Source: DATAPE01 sp034667525
GTDB lineage: Bacteria; Actinomycetota; CADDZG01; WHSQ01
Direction: 5' to 3'
DNA: 64,000 bases
Assembly: GCA_034667525.1 (NCBI GenBank)
Contig: JAXDJO010000023.1
Coordinates: 1-64,000 of the forward strand
Shown here: one piece after another, positions 1 to 8,206 of the stretch
Layout of the letters: each line of letters opens with the position of its first letter
How positions within the stretch are numbered: the first letter of the stretch is position 1
Position numbers and translations under genes: made by a program
Notes under the pieces: model-generated
Seen by the model: the letters and a program-made list of their open reading frames with translations, nothing else
What the model was told of the DNA's origin: nothing
Database searches by the model: none

Positions 1-3000
1 GGTAGGAACCTGCCTAGCGCCTCGGGCGGCGCGGGTTCGACGTCCTTCCGGAAAGCTGCAAGCGAGCGACGCCGGAGACGGCGGAGAACCTCGATATCGA
101 TCCATTCTTGCTCTGCTCCGGTGGGGCGGAATTCTCCTTGCACCACCCGTCCCCGGGAAAGGAGCTCCCTCAACGTTCTTTCGACCACCGCAGTGCCCAA
201 GCCGAAGCGGGTCGCTACTTCCTGAGCCGTAAGGGGCCCATGACAGGACATGTAACGCGACAGCAGCTCACCCACCGGATCCGCGGCCGATTCGAGGAAT
301 GCCGCGGGCACACCGGGTGGCAGGGAGGCGCCCAGCGCATCTCGAAAGCGACCGGCGTCCTCGATTGCGATCCATCGGTGTTCCCCTGCAACTTTCACCC
401 GAACGGCGCGGCGTTCCCTTTCGATCTCGTCTAGCCAACCGAGCGCGGCCGCAGGATTCAGACAGCGTGCCGCTGCCTCTTCATCAGAGAGATCGCCGAG
501 GAGCCTCAGGGCATCGTGCAATTGATCGGGGCTCCGCACCTTGCGGTTCTCCGTGAGAAGTTGCAGCTCCAGCTCTAGTGCCAGCAGAGCGTCGTCGTCG
601 ATGAGCTCGCGAAGCTCCTCTCGTCCAAGGATCTCGGCTAAGAGCGAACGGTCGAGCGACAGAGCTTGGGCGCGCCGCTCTGCGAGTGGAGAGTCGCCTT
701 CGTAAAGGAACGCGCTGACGAAGCCAAATTGCAGGTCGGCGGCGAAGGGTGACGGCATAGTTGTTTCCACTTCTACGATCCGCAATTGCCGGCTGCGGAT
801 GTCCGTCATCAAGCCCCGCAGAGCGTCCAGATCGAAGACGTCCTGTAAGCATTCTCGAAAGGTCTCGAGGATGATCGGGAACGACTCATAGTTGCGAGCG
901 ACCTGCAGTAGCAATGCGCTTTTCTGCCGCTGTTGCCACAGCGGGGTCCTCGAGCCTGGTCTTCTGCGCGGCAGCAGTAGGGCGCGCACCGAGCACTCCC
1001 GGAACCGGCTTGCGAACATCGCGGAATTGCCCACGTTGTCGATGACCACGTCTTCGATGTCCTCTGGCTCGAAGATCACGATGTCCGCACTTGGCGGCTC
1101 GTCGGTCTCGGGCAATCTAACGACGATGCCGTCATCTGTGTAGATGCTCTGTGCTTCTACTCCCATCTGCTCCCGCACTCGCGCTTCGATGGCTTGTGCC
1201 CAGGGCGCGTGCACGCGCGCGCCGAAGGGGGTGAGAACGCACAGTCGCCAGTCACCCAACTCATCCTTGAATCGTTCGACCACTATGGTCTTGTCATCGG
1301 GCACCACGCGAGTGGCGTCTCGTTGCTCGTCCAGGTATTCGAGCAGATTGCCTGCGGCCAGCTCGTCCAACCCAACGGACGAGAGCCGGAGAGTTCGTCC
1401 TTCTGTATCGAGTTCGTAGAGCTCGCGCACGAACCCGCCGATCGCCTTGCCGAGCTCCACCGCCCGCCCGGGTGCATCGCCATGCCAGAAGGGCATCTTT
1501 CCTGCTTGTCCGGGGGCCGGAGACACCAGGACCTGATCGGCGGTGATGTCCTCGATGAGCCAGCTCGACGCCCCCAGCACGAACACCTCACCGGGCCGGC
1601 TCTCGTAGACCATCTCCTCATCGAGCTCGCCGACGCGGCCCCGCTTTTCGCCTGCGATGAATACACCGAACAAGCCCCGGTCCGGGATCGTTCCGCCGGA
1701 TGTCACTGCAAGTCGTTGCGCGTTGGAACGCGGTGTGAGCAGATCGTTCAGGCGATCCCAGGTGATACGGGGGCGCAGCTGTGCGAACTCTGTGGAGGGA
1801 TAGCGACCCGCCAGCATGTCGAGTGTCGCTTCAAGAGCCGAGCGGGGTAGTTGTGAAAAAGGCGCGGCTTGCTTGACCAAACGCTCGAGATCGTTCACCG
1901 TCCACGGATCCATCGCCACCATCGCAACGATGTGCTGAGCCAGCACATCGAGGGGATTCCGCGGATAAGCCAGCTCCTCGATCTGGGTTTTGTTCATCCG
2001 GTCGAGTACCACCGCACACTGCAGGAGGTCCCCTCGGTACTTGGGAAAGATGATGCCTTTACTCACTTCACCCACTTGATGGCCCGCTCGGCCTATTCGC
2101 TGAAGTCCGGACGCGACCGAGTCTGGTGACTCGACCTGTATCACCAAGTCCACGGCAGCCATGTCGATGCCGAGCTCCAGCGAACTGGTGGCGACGACTG
2201 CGGGAAGCCGGCCCAACTTCAGGTCATCTTCGATGATCCGCCGCTGCTCTTTGCTTACAGAGCCGTGATGGGCGCGAGCCACCTCTTCGCCTGCTAGCTC
2301 ATTCAGACGTCCGCACAAGCGCTCCGCGAGACGCCTCGAGTTGACGAAGACGATCGTGCTCTTGTGCGCGCGTATGTGACCGAGCAGCCGCTCTTCGACA
2401 TGGGGCCAGATGCTCGTTCTTGCTTCGGCGCTGGCTGCGGATCCGCTGGCAATCTCGCCGGTGGACTGGCCTGGCTCGGACATGTCTTCGATGGGCACGA
2501 CCAGCGAAACGTCGATGGTTTTGCTACTCGGTGGAGCGACGATGTCCACGGGATGGCTCCCACCGAGAAAGGTCGCGACCTCGCCCGCGGGCCGGACAGT
2601 TGCCGACAATCCCAGCCGCTGCGCCGGTTTTCCCACGAGCTGATCGAGTCGCTCGAGGCTAAGGGCAAAATGCGCGCCTCGTTTGGTTCCAACCACTGCG
2701 TGGATTTCGTCGACGATGACGGTATCGACGAAGCGCAGGGCTTCCCTCGCTTGCGATGTCAGCAACAAGAACAGTGATTCGGGCGTGGTGATCAAGATGT
2801 CGGGCGGAGCGGTGGGGAAGCGGCGGCGCTCCTCCGCCGGAGTATCGCCGGAGCGGACGCTTACCCGAATGTCCGGAGGCTCGATGCCGAGGCGGGATGA
2901 AGCAGCCCGGATGCCGTTCAAGGGTGACCGAAGGTTGCGCTCGATGTCCACAGCAAGAGCCTTGAGCGGGGATACATAGAGCACCCGCATCCTTTCCTTG

Positions 3001-3206
3001 GGAGGCACGGGTGCGGCGGTAGCCAGGCGATCGATCGCCCACAGGAATCCCGCCAGCGTCTTCCCGGAACCGGTTGGTCCGATGACCAGCACGTTGTGGC
3101 CATCTGCCACTTTCGCCCAGGTCTCGTCCTGCACCGGGGTGGGGGCAGTGAAAGTCGACTCGAACCACGCCTGGGTTGCCGCGGAGAATGCGGTGGTGGT
3201 GGTCAC
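1..3206 (-). CDS. lhr: ATP-dependent helicase Lhr (3' end beyond window)
   Basis: Large superfamily-2 DNA helicase of the Lhr family, which translocates on single-stranded DNA in repair. About 1068 codons are visible and the C-terminus runs off the left edge; full-length family members are near 1500 residues. From the GTG start at 3206, the Walker A motif GPTGSGKT lies at residues 43-50, the Walker B box DEIH at 166-169, then LSAT and the arginine-finger motif QRIGRAGH. The winged-helix and Lhr-specific regions follow. A TAAGCT hexamer ends 6 nt before the GTG, so the mRNA may be leaderless, and GGAGG also abuts the start. It is divergent from bpa. The family call is secure; the partner or substrate is unknown. 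Confidence 0.93.
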   Translation of the reverse strand, partial: MTTTTAFSAATQAWFESTFTAPTPVQDETWAKVADGHNVLVIGPTGSGKTLAGFLWAIDRLATAAPVPPKERMRVLYVSPLKALAVDIERNLRSPLNGIRAASSRLGIEPPDIRVSVRSGDTPAEERRRFPTAPPDILITTPESLFLLLTSQAREALRFVDTVIVDEIHAVVGTKRGAHFALSLERLDQLVGKPAQRLGLSATVRPAGEVATFLGGSHPVDIVAPPSSKTIDVSLVVPIEDMSEPGQSTGEIASGSAASAEARTSIWPHVEERLLGHIRAHKSTIVFVNSRRLAERLCGRLNELAGEEVARAHHGSVSKEQRRIIEDDLKLGRLPAVVATSSLELGIDMAAVDLVIQVESPDSVASGLQRIGRAGHQVGEVSKGIIFPKYRGDLLQCAVVLDRMNKTQIEELAYPRNPLDVLAQHIVAMVAMDPWTVNDLERLVKQAAPFSQLPRSALEATLDMLAGRYPSTEFAQLRPRITWDRLNDLLTPRSNAQRLAVTSGGTIPDRGLFGVFIAGEKRGRVGELDEEMVYESRPGEVFVLGASSWLIEDITADQVLVSPAPGQAGKMPFWHGDAPGRAVELGKAIGGFVRELYELDTEGRTLRLSSVGLDELAAGNLLEYLDEQRDATRVVPDDKTIVVERFKDELGDWRLCVLTPFGARVHAPWAQAIEARVREQMGVEAQSIYTDDGIVVRLPETDEPPSADIVIFEPEDIEDVVIDNVGNSAMFASRFRECSVRALLLPRRRPGSRTPLWQQRQKSALLLQVARNYESFPIILETFRECLQDVFDLDALRGLMTDIRSRQLRIVEVETTMPSPFAADLQFGFVSAFLYEGDSPLAERRAQALSLDRSLLAEILGREELRELIDDDALLALELELQLLTENRKVRSPDQLHDALRLLGDLSDEEAAARCLNPAAALGWLDEIERERRAVRVKVAGEHRWIAIEDAGRFRDALGASLPPGVPAAFLESAADPVGELLSRYMSCHGPLTAQEVATRFGLGTAVVERTLRELLSRGRVVQGEFRPTGAEQEWIDIEVLRRLRRRSLAAFRKDVEPAPPEALGRFL

Positions 3207-3212
3207 CCTCCG

Positions 3213-3218
3213 AGCTTA
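3213..3218 (-). promoter_or_regulatory. -10 element of lhr
   Basis: TAAGCT on the minus strand, 6 nt before the GTG of lhr. The spacing predicts a leaderless transcript. Confidence 0.45.
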
Positions 3219-3305
3219 GTTTCCTGTAGAGGGACGCAGTCATTGAAGAGCTCGATCAAGGCGTTCGGCCGGGAGTTAGGCAAGGACCTAGAACCTCCGG
3301 GCCCT

Positions 3306-3311
3306 TAAGGT
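3306..3311 (+). promoter_or_regulatory. -10 element of bpa
   Basis: TAAGGT followed by GGGGCC and the ATG at 3318. A transcript starting at the ATG is predicted. Confidence 0.5.
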
Positions 3312-3317
3312 GGGGCC

Positions 3318-3785
3318 ATGTCAGCCGAGGAACGGTCACCGGAAGTAACTGTCGTACCCGAAGACAAGCCGGCCGAGACCAACCCGGAAGCTCTCGAGCA
3401 TCCCGCGAAGGTCATGCGGATCGGGGCGATGGTACGGAACCTGCTGGAAGAAGTTCGCCAGTCGCCTCTGGACGGCGCGAGCCGCGACCGCCTCAAAGAG
3501 ATCTACGAAACGTCGGTCAAAGAGCTTGGAGAAGTGCTGTCGCCCGAGCTGCGCGACGAGCTGAACCGTCTGAGCTTGCCCTTCGACGAAGGGACGCCGT
3601 CGCAGTCCGAGCTGCGGGTGGCTCACGCCCAGCTAGTGGGTTGGCTGGAGGGCCTCTTCCACGGGATCCAGGCGATGCTCTTCGCGCAGCAACAGGAGAA
3701 CCTCGCCCGTCTCGAGGAGTTGCGCCGGCGCGGGCTGCCGAGTGGCCAGACTCCCCCCGAGCATGTGCCGGGGACCTACCTCTAG
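3318..3785 (+). CDS. bpa: Bacterial proteasome activator Bpa (DUF2587)
   Basis: 155-residue protein matching the actinobacterial proteasome activator Bpa (Rv3780 in M. tuberculosis). In that family a ring-forming four-helix bundle docks on the 20S core and opens its gate without ATP. The N-terminus is acidic and disordered. The core is helical, with the run HAQLVGWLEGLFHGIQ typical of the family. The last residues are GTYL, close to the GQYL ending of known Bpa proteins whose penultimate tyrosine inserts into the alpha-ring pockets. This implies a 20S proteasome in the organism, although no proteasome subunit lies in the window. Start ATG 3318 is set by an upstream TAAGGT; the stop TAG is part of the next gene's -10. 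Confidence 0.93.
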   Translation: MSAEERSPEVTVVPEDKPAETNPEALEHPAKVMRIGAMVRNLLEEVRQSPLDGASRDRLKEIYETSVKELGEVLSPELRDELNRLSLPFDEGTPSQSELRVAHAQLVGWLEGLFHGIQAMLFAQQQENLARLEELRRRGLPSGQTPPEHVPGTYL

Positions 3786-3788
3786 AAT
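3783..3788 (+). promoter_or_regulatory. -10 element of tRNA-Ser(GCU), overlapping the bpa stop
   Basis: TAGAAT, whose first three bases are the bpa stop codon. Seven bases separate it from the mature tRNA 5' end. Confidence 0.5.
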
Positions 3789-3795
3789 GCGCCGC

Positions 3796-3885
3796 GGAGG
3801 CGTGCCCGAGCGGCCGAAGGGAGCGCACTGCTAATGCGTTAAGGGGTGTAAAGCCCCTTCCAGGGTTCAAATCCCTGCGCCTCCG
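3796..3885 (+). tRNA. tRNA-Ser (anticodon GCU)
   Basis: 90 nt class II tRNA. Acceptor GGAGGCG pairs with CGCCTCC, the anticodon is GCT, there is a long variable arm, and the T-loop is TTCAAAT. Discriminator G; CCA is not encoded. It decodes AGC/AGU. Confidence 0.95.
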
Positions 3886-3950
3886 CCCCGAGCCCGCGAG
3901 CCTTCCTCCGGTCCGGCCCCCGATAGCAGCCGTTACTCTTGCTCTCCTTA

Positions 3951-4024
3951 GCGCCCGTAGCTCAGTGGATTAGAGCGTCCGGCTACGGACCGGAAGGTCG
4001 GGGGTTCGAATCCCTCCGGGCGTA
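3951..4024 (+). tRNA. tRNA-Arg (anticodon ACG)
   Basis: 74 nt tRNA with acceptor GCGCCCG/CGGGCGT, anticodon ACG and T-loop TTCGAAT. A34 of this tRNA is the usual substrate for deamination to inosine by TadA, whose gene lies directly downstream. A candidate -10, TACTCT, is at 3934-3939. A run of eight T residues follows closely at about 4029-4036. Confidence 0.95.
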
Positions 4025-4102
4025 CTTGTTTTTTTTGCGAGCTCGCCCACGTATAGCGTGGTTCTGCGACCTCGAAACGGCCATGGCTGGCTCCTGGACA
4101 CC

Positions 4103-4564
4103 GTGACCGACGAAGACTTTATGCGTGGCGCACTGGTCCAGGCCGAAGGCGCGGCAACCCACGACGACGTTCCGATCGGAGCCGTCCTGGTCAGGGATGG
4201 AGAGGTGCTGGCCTCGGCGGGAAACGAGCGCCAACTGCGGCAGGACCCCACCGCACACGCCGAGATCTTGGTGCTCCAGAGGGCGGCCGAGCGATTGGGT
4301 ACCTGGCGGCTTGAGGGCGCCACCATGTACGTGACGCTCGAGCCATGTCCGATGTGCGCCGGGGCCCTCGTCCTGGCGAGGGTGAAGAGGCTCGTATATG
4401 GACCCCAGGACCCCAAGGCGGGGGCCGCTATGTCTCTTTACAACGTGGTTCAGGACCCGCGCTTGAACCACGAGCTGCAGATAACCGCGGGCGTTCTCGA
4501 GGAGGAGTGTGCAGCGGTGCTCCGGGGTTTCTTCCAGTCCCGGCGAACCGGCCGCCCCTTATGA
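4103..4564 (+). CDS. tadA: tRNA-specific adenosine-34 deaminase TadA
   Basis: 153-residue zinc deaminase that converts A34 of tRNA-Arg(ACG) to inosine. The catalytic HAE motif is at residues 52-54, and the zinc cysteines Cys82 and Cys85 are in PCPMC, as in the CDA fold. The GTG at 4103 is chosen because it gives the family-like N-terminus VTDEDFMRGAL; the frame is open back to GTG 4058, so a longer start is possible. No clear ribosome-binding site is seen. It sits between its substrate tRNA gene and tRNA-Ser(CGA), and its stop codon lies inside a candidate -10 for that tRNA. Confidence 0.93.
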   Translation: MTDEDFMRGALVQAEGAATHDDVPIGAVLVRDGEVLASAGNERQLRQDPTAHAEILVLQRAAERLGTWRLEGATMYVTLEPCPMCAGALVLARVKRLVYGPQDPKAGAAMSLYNVVQDPRLNHELQITAGVLEEECAAVLRGFFQSRRTGRPL

Positions 4565-4565
4565 T
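4560..4565 (+). promoter_or_regulatory. -10 element of tRNA-Ser(CGA), overlapping the tadA stop
   Basis: TATGAT contains the TGA stop of tadA (4562-4564). It lies 12 nt before the mature tRNA. Confidence 0.4.
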
Positions 4566-4577
4566 TGCGGCCCCTTT

Positions 4578-4664
4578 GGTGGGGTACCGAAGCGGCCGAA
4601 CGGGCTCGCCTCGAAAGCGAGTGAGGGTTCACGCCCTCCGTGGGTTCAAATCCCACCCCCACCG
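4578..4664 (+). tRNA. tRNA-Ser (anticodon CGA)
   Basis: 87 nt class II tRNA with acceptor GGTGGGG/CCCCACC, anticodon CGA, a long variable arm and T-loop TTCAAAT. It reads UCG codons. CCA is not encoded. Confidence 0.95.
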
Positions 4665-4772
4665 CTCTGTGAGGTGCGGTTGGCGATGACCGAGTGCGTT
4701 GCGGTTCGCCAGGCGCGGTCAACGGATCTTGTCTACCGTGCGTGAACTTCGTTCCGCAACATCGTGGCCTAC

Positions 4773-5165
4773 TTACATCATCTCGACCCAGGCGGAACGC
4801 CATTCTGGCGCTTCGAGTCCCTTGGAGTAATAGCGCGTTTCCTTGAGTATCTTTCCGTCTCGGAACTCGAGGATGTCCACCACGTGGTAGACGTCGTCGT
4901 TGCCGTAGTCGGAGGTCGCCTCGACCACCCAAAGATCACCATCTCCCACGATCCGCCGCACTACCCCCGATGGCGGGTTTGGGAACGCATCCTGCATCGA
5001 GCGCATGGCTTCGCGTCCAACGATCCGTTCGCCCGACTGCGGCATTTCCATCACGAAGTCCGGATGACGCAGATCGAACTCTGCCTGAGGATCAAGGCGA
5101 AGCGTCCCCTCGCCGAACAAGCTTTGGAGGATTTCTCGGGGCGCGCTCACATACAAATCTCCCAT
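4773..5165 (-). CDS. SnoaL/NTF2-like domain protein
   Basis: 130-residue single-domain protein with the alpha+beta cone pattern of the SnoaL-like/NTF2 superfamily. It has an N-terminal helical stretch, the segment FDLRHPDFVMEMPQSGERIVGREA, and C-terminal strands with VDILEFRDGKILKETRYY, a typical family ending. The superfamily includes small isomerases, cyclases and ligand-binding proteins, and no substrate can be read from the sequence. It stands alone between two tRNA-Ser genes. The ATG at 5165 has no strong ribosome-binding site, so the exact start is uncertain. Confidence 0.75.
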   Translation of the reverse strand: MGDLYVSAPREILQSLFGEGTLRLDPQAEFDLRHPDFVMEMPQSGERIVGREAMRSMQDAFPNPPSGVVRRIVGDGDLWVVEATSDYGNDDVYHVVDILEFRDGKILKETRYYSKGLEAPEWRSAWVEMM

Positions 5166-5288
5166 CCGTGGCGAGGAGGGTCCTCACCCTCATGCATGAA
5201 CCAGGGCGACGTTTTGTGCCTCTGTTGCGAGCCTACCCGCACAGCATTCACGAACCGCAAAGGAACGACGGCGGGCTTCGCCCTCACC

Positions 5289-5294
5289 TAGGAT
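5289..5294 (+). promoter_or_regulatory. -10 element of tRNA-Ser(GGA)
   Basis: TAGGAT, with exactly 7 nt to the mature 5' end of the tRNA. Confidence 0.5.
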
Positions 5295-5301
5295 TCGCCG
5301 G

Positions 5302-5388
5302 GGAGACGTGCGGGAGCGGCCTAACCGGCACGCCTGGAAAGCGTGTGATCCTGCAAGGGGTCCGAGGGTTCAAATCCCTCCGTCTCCG
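5302..5388 (+). tRNA. tRNA-Ser (anticodon GGA)
   Basis: 87 nt class II tRNA with acceptor GGAGACG/CGTCTCC, anticodon GGA, a long variable arm and T-loop TTCAAAT. It reads UCC/UCU. CCA is not encoded. Confidence 0.95.
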
Positions 5389-5434
5389 CTGTGTCTCCCC
5401 CTGTACCGTGCTCTGGCTCCTGCGCGGGGACGAC

Positions 5435-5440
5435 TATCCT
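5435..5440 (+). promoter_or_regulatory. -10 element of the SRP RNA
   Basis: TATCCT followed by 6 nt and then the first base of the terminal helix of the SRP RNA at 5447. Confidence 0.5.
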
Positions 5441-5446
5441 CGGGGC

Positions 5447-5719
5447 GGGCCGCGCTAGGCGGGGGGCTCGGGGTCCCCTGTACCGGAAACCCTCGATACG
5501 CCGGGCTGATGCCCTATCTGCGGCTCATGGATGACCGGGCAGCCTCCGGTGTGCAGTGATGATGGTCGGGTCCCGCGCGACTCGGAGCCGTGAACCCGGT
5601 CAGGGCCGGAAGGCAGCAGCCGTAAGCGGTGTACCGGGTGCGCCGCGGGGGTGCCCGGCCGGAGCCGGCTGCCGGAGAAGCGCCGGCCGTTCATGGGTCC
5701 AGGATGGGGCGCGCGGCCC
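5447..5719 (+). ncRNA. ffs: Signal recognition particle RNA, large bacterial type
   Basis: About 273 nt. The conserved domain IV, with the tetraloop and asymmetric loop signature GTCAGGGCCGGAAGGCAGCA, lies near 5600-5622 and binds Ffh. The ends pair perfectly over nine bases (GGGCCGCGC at 5447-5455 with GCGCGGCCC at 5711-5719). The 5' portion (GCTAGGCGGGG, then CCCCTGTACC and GGGCTGATGCCC) and the 3' portion (GTGCGCCGCGGG, GGTGCCCGGCC) match the layout of the Bacillus 6S-like scRNA, so an Alu-type domain is present rather than only the short 4.5S form. A position just upstream of dnaX is also known in other actinobacteria. Confidence 0.93.
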
Positions 5720-5978
5720 TCTCTCCATTGAGTGGGGCCGTGGTGTCGGTGGCTGCGGTGGAACCGCTTCCTACCTCGACCTCGCTCCGCTCTTCGCGGG
5801 GTCGTGATTTCCTTGAGCTCCTGTCGCTCCGTTCGAATGTCTCGCACTTAAGGGTTCCATCCTCGCCACCGACGGCTCCCCGCGCAATCTCGTTCGGGCT
5901 CCAGAAACTGACTCTCCCCCTTCGTTCTGCGGGGGCGTGGTTCGGGTGTTTGGGCGGGGTGATGCGGGGGGTGCCAAC

Positions 5979-5984
5979 TAGGAT
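5979..5984 (+). promoter_or_regulatory. -10 element of dnaX
   Basis: TAGGAT, then six G residues, then the ATG at 5991. This geometry predicts a leaderless mRNA. Confidence 0.5.
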
Positions 5985-5990
5985 GGGGGG

Positions 5991-7781
5991 ATGGCATATC
6001 TGTCGCTTTATCGGAAGTACCGGCCCCGTAATTTCGAAGAGATCTTGGGGCAGTCACACGTCTCCGCGACTCTGACGAATGCGATCGTCGAGGATCGGGT
6101 CGCCCATGCTTATCTGTTCACGGGGCCGAGAGGGACCGGCAAGACGAGCACGGCCCGCATCCTTGCGAAGGCGATCAATTGCGCCAAGGGCCCCACGCCG
6201 ACTCCGTGTGGCGAGTGCACATCCTGCACCTCTATCGAAGACGGATCCTCCCTCGATGTGATCGAGATGGACGCTGCCTCCCATTCCAAAGTGGACGACA
6301 CCCGCGAGATCCTTTCCGGCGTTTCCCTGGCCACCGCAGGGGGCCGGCGCAAGGTCTACGTGATCGATGAGGTCCACATGCTGTCGACCCCTGCCTTCAA
6401 CGCGCTGCTGAAGACCCTCGAGGAGCCGCCCCCCCACGTCATATTCATCCTCGCTACCACCGAGGCGCACAAGGTTCTGCAGACGATCGTCTCCCGCACT
6501 CAGCGATTCGACTTCCGGCCGCTGTCTGCCCATCTCCTCGAGACTCACCTCACTCAGGTGTCTAAGAACGAAGGCATCGACATAGATCAAGCTGCCCTGG
6601 CCTTCCTGGCCCGGCATGCCGCGGGGAGCGCAAGAGATGCGCTCTCGGCGCTCGATCAACTCTCGAGCTTCGGTGGCCCTATCGGCGTGCTCGAAGCCGA
6701 GAGGATGCTCGGCGGCAACCGTGAAGACGTCTTTCTGCAGCTTTTCGATGCCGTTGCCGCCGGTGACGTGGCCTCGATCTTTCTCACCATTCATTCGGTG
6801 ATCGCGCAGGGCAGTGATCCTCGTCAGTTGGCGAAGAACGCTCTCACGCACGCGCGTTCTCTGTTGCTGCTGGTGACGGCCCCCGAGGGCGAGGATCTCC
6901 TGGACGTTTCGGTTGAGGATCTGCCGAAGTTGGTGACTCAGGCACAGAGATTCTCGGCGGCCGACCTCTTGCGGGCGATCGAGCTGATCAGTGATGGGCT
7001 CGCGGAGATGCGCAACACACCGGATCACCGCCTCCTCCTGGAAGTCGCCTTGGTTCGTGCCGCGGCCCCCGAGACCGATCCGGGCAGCACGGGGCTACTC
7101 GGCCGGATAGAGCGTTTGGAGCGGCGCATCGGCATCGACACGGATGCAGCATCGGCGGCCACCCCTCCCCCTGCCTGGCAACGAACCGCGGCCACGGCTA
7201 AGACCGCCCCGGCACCGCGCTCGGTGGCGCCTACAGCCGACCGAAAGACGCGACCGACTCCGACCCCCGCACCAGACGTCCAAAAGGAAACCGACGTGGG
7301 CGGTTCTCCCGCCGCCGTCGCAGCGGAGGACGCGGCAGCCCTTCAGGAATCTGGGGGCGTCGGTTTGAGTCACATAAAGGGAGCCTGGGACGCCACCCTT
7401 GTTGAGGTGAACAGGCGGAGCAAGAGGGTGGGCGCATTTCTCAATCCTTCCCGGCCGGTCCAATTACAGGACGATCAGCTCGCCGTGGAAGTTCAATCGA
7501 AATTCCACGCCACCGAGATGGCATCCGAGAAGAACCGTCAGCTTTTCGCCGACGCGCTGCACGCCGCGTTGGGCATACGACCGCAGATCGTCTTTACTGC
7601 CCGTGGTGAAACCAATGCCGAACCTTCAAGCGCATCCACCCCGGCCCCCGCGTCGAAGCAGAGCGCAGCCGCAGCTGCCGGCGAGTTTGTAGATGAGCCA
7701 CTGTCGGACATAGAAGAGGATCCGATCGAGCTCGTGAAGAAAGGTTTCGCCGCACAGGTAGTCGAGGAGAAAAACTCTTGA
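5991..7781 (+). CDS. dnaX: DNA polymerase III subunit gamma/tau
   Basis: 596-residue clamp-loader ATPase of the replicative polymerase. The N-terminus MAYLSLYRKYRP is characteristic. Walker A GPRGTGKT spans residues 45-52, the zinc module uses Cys64, Cys73, Cys76 and Cys79, Walker B is in VYVIDEVHML, and the sensor/finger motif is in VSRTQRF. A Pro/Ala/Thr-rich linker (about residues 375-445) leads to a C-terminal domain of tau type. No frameshift signal for a separate gamma form was looked for in detail. The stop overlaps the start of the YbaB gene by 4 nt, so the two are probably translationally coupled, followed by recR. Confidence 0.96.
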   Translation: MAYLSLYRKYRPRNFEEILGQSHVSATLTNAIVEDRVAHAYLFTGPRGTGKTSTARILAKAINCAKGPTPTPCGECTSCTSIEDGSSLDVIEMDAASHSKVDDTREILSGVSLATAGGRRKVYVIDEVHMLSTPAFNALLKTLEEPPPHVIFILATTEAHKVLQTIVSRTQRFDFRPLSAHLLETHLTQVSKNEGIDIDQAALAFLARHAAGSARDALSALDQLSSFGGPIGVLEAERMLGGNREDVFLQLFDAVAAGDVASIFLTIHSVIAQGSDPRQLAKNALTHARSLLLLVTAPEGEDLLDVSVEDLPKLVTQAQRFSAADLLRAIELISDGLAEMRNTPDHRLLLEVALVRAAAPETDPGSTGLLGRIERLERRIGIDTDAASAATPPPAWQRTAATAKTAPAPRSVAPTADRKTRPTPTPAPDVQKETDVGGSPAAVAAEDAAALQESGGVGLSHIKGAWDATLVEVNRRSKRVGAFLNPSRPVQLQDDQLAVEVQSKFHATEMASEKNRQLFADALHAALGIRPQIVFTARGETNAEPSSASTPAPASKQSAAAAAGEFVDEPLSDIEEDPIELVKKGFAAQVVEEKNS

Positions 7782-8107
7782 AAGATATGCAGAAGATGAT
7801 GAAGCAGGCCCAGCAGATGGCCGCGGAGATGCAAAAGAAGCAGGAGGAGCTGGCCGACCTCGAGATCGAAGGTTCGGCCGGAGGCGGCGCCGTCAAGGTG
7901 GTCGTTTCCGGAGATCTTCATGTAGTGAGCGTCACCATCGATCCGAACACGTTCGATGGAGAGCCCGACGCCGATGACATCGAGATGCTCGGAGACACTG
8001 TGACGGCGGCGGTGAACGACGCGTTAAACAAGGCGCGCGAGGCTCAAGAGGAAGCGCTGGGGCCTATCGCAGGCGGGATGGGGGGCCTGGGCCTCCCTGG
8101 GATGTGA
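7778..8107 (+). CDS. YbaB/EbfC nucleoid-associated protein
   Basis: 109-residue dimeric DNA-binding protein of the YbaB/EbfC family, usually encoded between dnaX and recR. An N-terminal coiled helix rich in Met, Gln and Lys is followed by a small beta domain containing VKVVVSGDLHVVSVTIDP and a C-terminal helix, then a Gly/Met tail. The TTG at 7778 is chosen because GAGGAG ends 8 nt upstream and it gives the TTGA overlap with the dnaX stop; the ATG at 7787 is the alternative. The family is known to bind DNA, but its precise role in the cell is poorly defined. Confidence 0.93.
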   Translation: MKDMQKMMKQAQQMAAEMQKKQEELADLEIEGSAGGGAVKVVVSGDLHVVSVTIDPNTFDGEPDADDIEMLGDTVTAAVNDALNKAREAQEEALGPIAGGMGGLGLPGM

Positions 8108-8206
8108 CGGTAGAGCCACTGGAGACAGCTCCCCTGAGCTCAGGCGCTACGGAGGGCAGCAACACCGCCCGACGGCTGTGGATACCTAAACGATCGGTCC
8201 GTTGAC

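Noticed and set aside
108..2777. Numerous plus- and minus-strand frames inside the lhr region
   Set aside because: One continuous minus-strand frame with all helicase motifs explains the region; the others lack family features.
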